64,000 nucleotides of DNA from Planctomycetota bacterium (GTDB taxonomy: Bacteria > Planctomycetota > PLA2 > JAEUHO01). The position numbers and the translations under genes are program-made. The notes beneath the pieces were generated by a model. That model was not told the DNA's origin and made no database searches. It saw only the letters and a list, made by a program, of their open reading frames with translations. The stretch covers positions 124,001 through 188,000 of the forward strand of contig JACKGW010000001.1 in assembly GCA_020631815.1 (NCBI GenBank), in the 5' to 3' direction. Below are positions 58,411-64,000 of this stretch, one piece after another (the stretch's first letter is position 1; the number at the start of each line of letters is the position of its first letter).

Positions 58411-60984
58411 ATGCGCCCGGAGAGCCCCGTGTCCCGAGCCCCTCGCGCCATGTGCGCTTCCCTCGTTGCCTGCCTCGCGCTGGTGCTGTCCGCGTGTGGC
58501 GGCGGCGGCGGGGCCCAGCCCGGAGGCACACCCGAGCCCGAGGGGCCGCTGGATGGCCTTCGCGGCGTCGTGCTCCGCCAGGACGTGCACCTCGGCCGCA
58601 TCGCCGAGATGGAACCGGACGACACGCCGGCCCAGCCCTGCCGCGTGGCCGCCCTGCCGTCGGGCTGCCAGCTGGAGATCGCGGGCACGGTCGCGTTGAC
58701 CTCCGCGGTCTGGGGCGCTGCCGACGCCACCGACGTGTTCCGCATCAGCACCCTCGTCGACCAGGACATCGACCTCGCGCTCGCCTTCGGGGCGGACGAC
58801 GCCGACGGGCTGGGATCCAACGAGCTGCGCTTGGAGCTGCTCGACACGACCGGGCAGGTCGTGGTCGACAGCGTGCAGGGCCCGACGTCCCCGCTGACGC
58901 TGGCCGGCGCGCTCACCACGGGCTCGCCCGCCTTCGTCCGCGTGTCCATCGTCGCGGGCCATGCGCCGTACGTGCTGACGTTGGGAGGAAGCGGCTCGCT
59001 CACGCCCCTCTCCGCGAAGCCGTCCTCGCCGTCGCTGCTGCTCGCCGACGAAGGCGCGGCCGATCCCGTGGTGGACGAGCCCCTCGAAGGCGCGAGCTGC
59101 TCGCTGCATCACGTGCTGGCCGGGTTCGCGCCCGACGCCGATCCCGAGCGCATCGCGAGGGCCGTCGGCGCAACGCTTGGGCGGCGACTCGGCGGCGGCG
59201 GGTGGTGCGTGCACTTGGATGCCGCCGACTGCGCGCGCGGTGAGGCTGGCGTTCGTGCGCTCGTCGATCGCCTTCGCGCCCGCCCCGACGTGCGCTTTGC
59301 GGAGCCCGACCAGGTCCTGCACTCGCTGGGCGGAACGCTCGACGAACGCTTCGCCGAGCAGTGGAACCTGCAGGTGATCGGTGCGCCGGGGGCCTGGGAC
59401 ATCACGCTGGGCGATCCCGACGTCATCATCGGGGTCGTCGACAGCGGCATCATCGACCACCCGGATCTCGTGGGTCGGGTCGCCGCGGGCTACGACTTCA
59501 TCAGCTCGGAGTCCGTGGCCGCGGACGGCAACGGCCGGGACGCCGATCCCACCGATGTCGGTGACCAGCTGCTCGCCTCGGGTCTGAGCACGTGGCACGG
59601 CACGCACATCGCTTCCATCGCCGTCGCCGGGCAAGGCGCGTCGGGGATCAGCGGCGTGGCCCCGGGCTGTCGCGTGATGCCCTTGCGCGTCGTCGGGCGC
59701 GGCGGCGGGCTGGTCAGTGACGGCGCCGACGCGATCCTGTTCGCCGCCGGCCTCCTGACGACCAGCGACGGTCGGCGCCTTGCGCAGCCACTTCGCGTCG
59801 TGAACCTCTCGCTGGGCAGCGGGGTGAGCTCGCAGGTGTTGGAAGACGCCTGCCAGCAGGCGGCGGACGCGGGCGTGCTCCTGATCGCCGCTGTTGGCAA
59901 CGACGGCTCGTCCCAGGTGCTCTACCCCGCTCGCTACCCCTCCGTGATGGGCGTGGCTGCCGTGGACCGCACGCTGATCAGCACGGCCTACAGCAACTTC
60001 GGTGCAGAGGTCGAGATCGCGGCGCCAGGCGGCAACGTCAACGCCGACCGCACGGGAAGCGGCTGGAGCGAGGGCATCCTCGGCGCGGTCCGCGACCAAA
60101 CGCTGGAGCCTCCCGTCGCGGGCCACCTGCGGTACATGGGCACGAGCCAAGCGACACCCCATGTGGCCGCGGCGGCGGCCCTGTTGTTCTCCGTCGACCC
60201 GTCCCTGACCGCGGCCGAGGCGCGCGCGCTGCTGCGTGCGACCGCTCGCGACCTGACGCCGCTCGGCGAGGACATGGGCACCGGCAGCGGTCTCGTCCAG
60301 GTTGGCGCAGCCGTGCAGCGTGCCTTCACCGACTTGGGCAACGTGGACGTCCGCCCGCCCACGCTGGGCTTGGGGTGGGACAGCGTGCGCCTCTCCGGCC
60401 TGGAAGAGCGCATCACCGTCCCGCTCGCCAACCTCGGTGGCGGCCGCCTCGAGCTCGGCATTCCCACGGCCATCACGGAAGACGGGGCCGACTGGCTCTA
60501 CGGCGTTCCCGTGTTGCCGAACCCGCTGCCCGAAGCGACGAGTCACCAGGGCATCGAGATCATCATCATCCGTTCGCAGATCCCGGGGGATCCGGACTGG
60601 GTCTCGGGTGTCGTCGCCGTACGCAACAGCTTGGGCCAGCCGATCGGCCGCATCCTCGTGAACGTCGCGCGTGGTGTCCTGCTGCGGCAGGGCGCCGACC
60701 TGGGCGTGACGGCCTTCGATGCAGCGTCCGGTGGCGCCCTCGCGGTGCGTGCAGGCCGCGCGTCGGCGGACGTCGACTACCGCTGGTGGTTCACGGGCTT
60801 CGGGCCCGGGACCTACAACGTGCGCGCCGGCGAGGACATCGATCGCGACGGCTTCTTCTGCGAGCCCAGCGACGCGTGCGGTTGGTGGGGCGGGCCGACG
60901 CTCGACGATGCCACCGACCTTGGCGTGGTCCCCGGCGACCCCGTGAGCGCACCCGGCACGATCACCCTCGCGCCGCCTCCGTAG
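58411..60984 (+). CDS. Subtilisin-like (S8) serine protease lipoprotein
   Basis: The 857-residue product has a lipoprotein signal (MCASLVACLALVLSACGGGG; lipobox LSAC), a pre-domain (about 60-190), an inhibitor-like prodomain (about 215-310, ending RFAEPDQVLHS) and an S8 catalytic domain with Asp344 (GVVDSGIIDHPDL), His396 (TWHGTHIASIAVAG), Asn in LIAAVGNDGSS and Ser579 (YMGTSQATPHVAAA). A beta-rich C-terminal region (LGLGWDSVRLSGLEERITVP) and a final module with DIDRDGFFCEPSDACGWWGG follow. It is likely a surface protease processing exported proteins. TAGGAT upstream at about 58351 may be its -10. It is divergent from the Mo/W operon. Confidence 0.93.
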   Translation: MRPESPVSRAPRAMCASLVACLALVLSACGGGGGAQPGGTPEPEGPLDGLRGVVLRQDVHLGRIAEMEPDDTPAQPCRVAALPSGCQLEIAGTVALTSAVWGAADATDVFRISTLVDQDIDLALAFGADDADGLGSNELRLELLDTTGQVVVDSVQGPTSPLTLAGALTTGSPAFVRVSIVAGHAPYVLTLGGSGSLTPLSAKPSSPSLLLADEGAADPVVDEPLEGASCSLHHVLAGFAPDADPERIARAVGATLGRRLGGGGWCVHLDAADCARGEAGVRALVDRLRARPDVRFAEPDQVLHSLGGTLDERFAEQWNLQVIGAPGAWDITLGDPDVIIGVVDSGIIDHPDLVGRVAAGYDFISSESVAADGNGRDADPTDVGDQLLASGLSTWHGTHIASIAVAGQGASGISGVAPGCRVMPLRVVGRGGGLVSDGADAILFAAGLLTTSDGRRLAQPLRVVNLSLGSGVSSQVLEDACQQAADAGVLLIAAVGNDGSSQVLYPARYPSVMGVAAVDRTLISTAYSNFGAEVEIAAPGGNVNADRTGSGWSEGILGAVRDQTLEPPVAGHLRYMGTSQATPHVAAAAALLFSVDPSLTAAEARALLRATARDLTPLGEDMGTGSGLVQVGAAVQRAFTDLGNVDVRPPTLGLGWDSVRLSGLEERITVPLANLGGGRLELGIPTAITEDGADWLYGVPVLPNPLPEATSHQGIEIIIIRSQIPGDPDWVSGVVAVRNSLGQPIGRILVNVARGVLLRQGADLGVTAFDAASGGALAVRAGRASADVDYRWWFTGFGPGTYNVRAGEDIDRDGFFCEPSDACGWWGGPTLDDATDLGVVPGDPVSAPGTITLAPPP

Positions 60985-60998
60985 CCGCGTTCACCGCG

Positions 60999-62327
60999 CT
61001 ACTTCTTCTTGTACGTCCGCTCGAGCTCGGCCTCGATGCGCTTGCGCTCCTTGGAGGCCTCCTTCTCGCAAGCAGGTAGACGCGGCGTCTCGCCGGCGGC
61101 CAGCTCGCGGCCCAGGGACCACAGCAGGAGCTTGCGATCCGCGAACGAGGACGCGTTGTCCTGGTTCACCCTCTCGCCCGCGATCAAGACGCCCACGATC
61201 TGCTTGCGATCCGCCGAGGTGGACATGCCGCTCACGGACAAGTCCCTCCAGAACTCGTCGTTCTTCTCGGGGTCGTAGCGCATCTCACCCAGCAGGTAGT
61301 GGTGCGCCATGAGAGCCTTGCGTGCGAGCGTTCGCCAGTCGTCCACCAGCTTGCCCGCATACGCAGCCAGGCCCTCGTCCTTGGCCGCCGCCTTCACGAC
61401 CGAGGAGGACGGCCGTCGGTCGAGCAGCGCGTCCAAGACCCGCGCGTACTGCTTCGACGCGAGCCACCCTTGGACTTCGTCCTTCTTGAGCGGGAACGCC
61501 TTGGCGTAGCGCTCCACCGCCCAGCTCCGCAGGTCGAAGGGAGCCGTTCCTCCTGCGAGCTTCTCCAGGATCTGTGATCGCTTGGCAGGGTCAGCGGCAC
61601 CCCAGGTCTTGGCCAGCTGCTCCAACAGCGGACCCGCATCCAGCTGGCCCGCCGGCGGCTCCTCCGACGGGGCTCCGACAAGCTCCTGGGCCCAGGCGCC
61701 TGCGTCGAATGCACAGGGCGCCTTCTCGATCAGGCGCTCCAGAGTCGAGCGGCGAGCGGCCTCGTCGGGCTTCGCCCACGCATCGAGCGTCTGCACCAAG
61801 ACCGGGCCAGGACCCGACTCGAGGCCGAGGGCGCTCTCGACGGCTGCCTCGGCACCGTAGGGGTCCCCCGCGTAGGTCAGCGTGCCGCTCTTGTCGATGA
61901 CGTACGTCGAGGGCCAGCCGCGCGGCTTGTACCGCCTGACGCATGCTTGCGTCGGATCACAGCCGATCGGGAAGGTGTAGCCCTTGTCGTCGACGAAGGA
62001 CCGCACGTCCGCTTCTGCCTCGCGCGTGATGCCAACGACCACCAAGCCCCGGTCTCGGTAGCGATCCCACAGGCCCTGGACGCGCGGCATCGAGCGGACG
62101 CAGGGACCGCACCACGTGCCCCACAGCTCGACGAGCACGACGTGGCCGTCCGTCTCAGGTGGCGTCGACTCGTCGGACGTGTTGAGCCACGTCGTGGCGC
62201 TCAGCTCGGGTCCCGGTTCACCGACGACGGGGGTTCTGCCCTCGTCGTCCTCCGCGCTTGCGCCTCCGGTGCAAACCAGGACGAGCAGCGCGACGACGAA
62301 GCCCCATCGGAGTACCAGCCTCGGCAT
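60999..62327 (-). CDS. Exported thioredoxin-like (TlpA/ResA-type) protein with helical C-terminus
   Basis: The 442-residue product has a signal peptide (MPRLVLRWGFVVALLVLVCT) and a thioredoxin-fold domain with VELWGTWCGPCVRSMPRVQG (Cys73, Cys76), VVVGITREAEADVRSFVDDK and the cis-Pro loop RGWPSTYVIDKSGTLTYAG. It is a periplasmic disulfide reductase or isomerase of the TlpA/ResA group. Residues after about 190 are long helices (LVQTLDAWAKPDEAARRSTL, LLEQLAKTWGAADPAKRSQI) ending in a basic KKERKRIEAELERTYKKK-like tail, an uncommon extension. It converges on the S8 protease with a 14-base gap. Confidence 0.87.
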   Translation of the reverse strand: MPRLVLRWGFVVALLVLVCTGGASAEDDEGRTPVVGEPGPELSATTWLNTSDESTPPETDGHVVLVELWGTWCGPCVRSMPRVQGLWDRYRDRGLVVVGITREAEADVRSFVDDKGYTFPIGCDPTQACVRRYKPRGWPSTYVIDKSGTLTYAGDPYGAEAAVESALGLESGPGPVLVQTLDAWAKPDEAARRSTLERLIEKAPCAFDAGAWAQELVGAPSEEPPAGQLDAGPLLEQLAKTWGAADPAKRSQILEKLAGGTAPFDLRSWAVERYAKAFPLKKDEVQGWLASKQYARVLDALLDRRPSSSVVKAAAKDEGLAAYAGKLVDDWRTLARKALMAHHYLLGEMRYDPEKNDEFWRDLSVSGMSTSADRKQIVGVLIAGERVNQDNASSFADRKLLLWSLGRELAAGETPRLPACEKEASKERKRIEAELERTYKKK

Positions 62328-62372
62328 GATCACGGTCTCCTTCCACGTGGAGACCAGCGTGGGAATCACCCG

Positions 62373-63596
62373 TCACGCGGGGGTCATGCCTTCGGTCCCT
62401 TCGTCCCGGGGAGGCGGCGGCTTGAGCGCCAGGGCCAAGAGCGCCGCCACGATCATGCCGGCCGCGCCGGCGCGGAAGGGCAGCGGCCACGACATGTCGA
62501 ACAGCGACAGGCCGGCCATCGGCCCCACAATGCGCGCCAAGCTCTGCAGCGACTGCGAGATGCCCATCACGCCGCCCTGCTCGTCGGCGGGTGTGCGGCG
62601 CGACAGCAGCGAGTTCACCGACGGCACCACCATGCCGAAGCCCAGCACGCTGATCGGCGCGACGGCGGCGAGGTAGCCGACCGTGAGGTCGAGCGAGAGC
62701 AGGAACAGGCCCGCCGCCAAGAGCACGCTGCCGATGCGCGCCAAGCGCACCTCGCCGACCTTGGGCATCAAGCGCCGGACGATCATGCCCTGGGTCAGCG
62801 CGATCCAGAACCCGAGGTAGGTGAAGAGCAGGCCCACCTCGTGGATGTCGAACGTGTAGATGCGCTTGGCCAGCAGCCCGAGCGTGCTCTCCATCAGCGC
62901 GAAGCACGACACCGTCACGAAGACGGCCAGCAGCAGCAGGCCGATACCGGGTCGGCCCATGGCGCGCGCGAAGGCCTTGGTGTCGAACCACGTGCCACGC
63001 GTCGTCGGTCGACGTCGCTCCGGCTCCGTCAGCCGTCGCCACGCGAACAGGAATGCGCCCGCGGAGAAGGCCGCGGCGATCAGGCCTGGCGCCATCGGGT
63101 GGAGGTTGTAGCCCAGGCCGCCGATCGCGGGTCCGAGGGTGAAGCCGATGCCGAACGCCATGCCGATCAGCGCCATGCCGCGGCCGCGCTCGGTCTCGCT
63201 GGTGACGTCGGCGATGTACGCGTACGCCGTGCTGATCGTGCCGCCGAAGATGCCCGCGGCCAGGCGGCTGGCGAACAGCCAGACGAGTGCGTTGGGCAGG
63301 ACCTCGCTGAGACCGAACAGCAGGTAGGAGAGGAAGGAGCCCACCAGGCCCAGGAGCACGACGGGGCGCCGGCCGATGCGATCGCTCCAGCGACCCCAGA
63401 GCGGAGCCGTCAGGAACTGCATGCCGCTGAACGCCGTGAACAGCAGGCCGATCAGCCAGCCGGGCGCCCCGTGTTGGTCGGCGTACAGCGGGAGGAGCGG
63501 CAGCACGATGCCGAACCCCATCAGGTCGATGACCACTGTCAGGAAGATGGCGAGCAGCGGGGAGCGGCGCACGGCGGCCTCCGGAGGTCGGCTCAC
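62373..63596 (-). CDS. MFS transporter, TetA-like exporter
   Basis: The 407-residue product has 12 predicted membrane helices, starting FLTVVIDLMGFGIVLPLLPL, with the MFS motif A GRWSDRIGRRPVVLLG between helices 2 and 3 and the helix-5 motif GFTLGPAIGGLGY, both typical of the drug/proton antiporter TetA group. The GTG start at 63596 has GGAGG 4 bases upstream; an ATG at 63623 has none. Substrate is unknown; tetracycline resistance must not be assumed from this similarity. It lies beside a palindromic repeat. Confidence 0.9.
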   Translation of the reverse strand: MSRPPEAAVRRSPLLAIFLTVVIDLMGFGIVLPLLPLYADQHGAPGWLIGLLFTAFSGMQFLTAPLWGRWSDRIGRRPVVLLGLVGSFLSYLLFGLSEVLPNALVWLFASRLAAGIFGGTISTAYAYIADVTSETERGRGMALIGMAFGIGFTLGPAIGGLGYNLHPMAPGLIAAAFSAGAFLFAWRRLTEPERRRPTTRGTWFDTKAFARAMGRPGIGLLLLAVFVTVSCFALMESTLGLLAKRIYTFDIHEVGLLFTYLGFWIALTQGMIVRRLMPKVGEVRLARIGSVLLAAGLFLLSLDLTVGYLAAVAPISVLGFGMVVPSVNSLLSRRTPADEQGGVMGISQSLQSLARIVGPMAGLSLFDMSWPLPFRAGAAGMIVAALLALALKPPPPRDEGTEGMTPA

Positions 63597-63687
63597 TCTG
63601 CCTCCGACCGCTCGCCGGTCCATCCATGCGCCGGGGGGAGACCTGTCGGCGCTCGCGACGTCACTCCGCGACGTGGGGCTCTCGCTT

Positions 63688-63827
63688 GGGGTCAGACCCC
63701 GCGCCCGCGGCGCTGCTGCGCAGCACCGCATCACGGGTTCAGACCCCTCGCTCGGCGCAGCCCCGCGCGCGGAGGTGTCTGAACCCGTGCCTGGGAGCGA
63801 AGCGACACTGGCGCGGGGTCTGACACC
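63688..63827. repeat. GGGTCTGA-type palindromic repeat, copy 3 (inverted)
   Basis: Reverse-complement relative to copy 1. Unit A-like (63688-63747) runs from GGGGTCAGACCCCGCG to CACGGGTTCAGACCCC. Unit B-like (63774-63827) runs from GGTGTCTGAACCCGTGCC through GGGAGCGAAGCGACAC to GGGGTCTGACACC. On the minus strand unit B is nearly identical to copy 1, including the TCCGCGCG that follows, but the order of A and B is exchanged. The gap 63597-63909 holds nothing else beyond the promoter of the next gene. Confidence 0.85.
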
Positions 63828-63896
63828 GCAGTGCGCCGCCCGCCCTCCCTAGCGCGCAAGCGGTCACGCTCGATGGTTGGTGCGGCCACGCGGGAG

Positions 63897-63902
63897 TACC
63901 AT
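63897..63902 (+). promoter_or_regulatory. Candidate -10 hexamer TACCAT
   Basis: TACCAT lies 7 bases before the ATG at 63910 with no Shine-Dalgarno, the same leaderless-type layout as elsewhere in the window. Confidence 0.4.
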
Positions 63903-63909
63903 CCCCGCC

Positions 63910-64000
63910 ATGCGCATCTACACGCGAGGCGGCGACGATGGGTCCACGGGGCTCTTGGGCGGGGCGCGCGTCAGCAAGGCCGACATCCGCGTCGAGGCCT
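63910..64000 (+). CDS. Cob(I)alamin adenosyltransferase, PduO type (5' end only)
   Basis: The first 30 codons read MRIYTRGGDDGSTGLLGGAR then VSKADIRVEA, matching the N-terminal ATP-binding motif of PduO-type adenosyltransferases (YT..GD.G.T.L.GG.RV.K.D.R.EA), which convert cob(I)alamin to adenosylcobalamin. The gene continues beyond the right edge of the window. A B12-dependent enzyme may lie beyond. Confidence 0.85.
   Translation, partial: MRIYTRGGDDGSTGLLGGARVSKADIRVEA

Noticed and set aside
62373..63596. Tetracycline resistance determinant
   Set aside because: MFS motifs are TetA-like, but this similarity is shared by many exporters; no TetR regulator is adjacent and nothing shows the substrate.

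Overview
This is a 64 kb window from a very GC-rich bacterium, and codon third positions are almost all G or C. Many predicted lipoproteins with an L-A/S-G/A-C lipobox, hybrid histidine kinases with the H-box GGIAHDFNN, and very large proteins with carboxypeptidase-regulatory-like beta domains (one fused to an ECF sigma factor) point to a Gram-negative with rich surface signalling. Planctomycetota (deep, high-GC lineages) or Myxococcota fit best. The sequence alone does not settle the phylum. No tRNA, rRNA, CRISPR array, transposase or phage gene was found, so the region reads as chromosomal backbone with several families of small intergenic repeats.

Layout, left to right. (1) 0-2.9 kb: a truncated DEAD-box helicase and a TPR-like lipoprotein, then a GGGTCTGA-type palindromic repeat. 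(2) 2.9-9.2 kb: a complete SUF iron-sulfur assembly operon on the minus strand (Rrf2 regulator, sufB, sufC, sufD, sufS, sufU, sufT), mostly with 4-base gene overlaps. (3) 9.3-12.2 kb: a DUF3465 protein, truB, a 95-base near-perfect palindrome, a stand-alone receiver, a structured intergenic element and rpsD. (4) 12.3-15.2 kb: a minus-strand three-gene operon (glycosyltransferase, 2OG-Fe dioxygenase, ATP-grasp) that resembles a small biosynthetic cassette. (5) 15.3-22.4 kb: a secreted TPR-like protein and two tandem, paralogous hybrid histidine kinases. (6) 22.4-33.3 kb: SDR-type threonine dehydrogenase with a LysR regulator, large surface proteins, a FabL-type reductase, the sigma factor fusion and a Coq7/ferritin-like protein. 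(7) 33.3-47.5 kb: structured repeats, a 722-residue secreted protein of unknown function, a diguanylate cyclase, a PASTA protein, a SprT-like protein, several lipoproteins, STAS, folB-folK, a TolB-like propeller, a YcjF-like membrane protein, a cyclic-nucleotide-binding protein and a pair of duplicated small membrane proteins. (8) 47.5-58.3 kb: a long, tightly packed minus-strand operon for molybdenum/tungsten enzymes: metallophosphoesterase, MoeA-PBP, a MobA-MoaD fusion, a YbaN-like protein, ferritin, aldehyde ferredoxin oxidoreductase, formate dehydrogenase alpha subunit and a cyclase-like secreted protein. (9) 58.4-64 kb: a subtilisin-like lipoprotein, a thioredoxin-like protein, an MFS exporter, another GGGTCTGA repeat and the start of a cobalamin adenosyltransferase.

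How the parts work together. The SUF operon can supply Fe-S clusters to the Fe-S enzymes of the Mo/W operon, which also carries its own cofactor genes (insertion, nucleotide attachment, sulfur carrier) beside the two pterin enzymes. Transcription often seems to start at or very near the start codon: at least ten genes have an xAnnnT hexamer 6-9 bases before the start and no Shine-Dalgarno, while downstream operon genes use ATGA, GTGA or TGATG overlaps.

The most unusual signals are non-coding. One is a three-hairpin element present twice (11388-11472 and, inverted, 33544-33627) with compensatory base changes and GNRA tetraloops. It is embedded in a larger family of shared intergenic blocks that also occurs near 29.3 kb.
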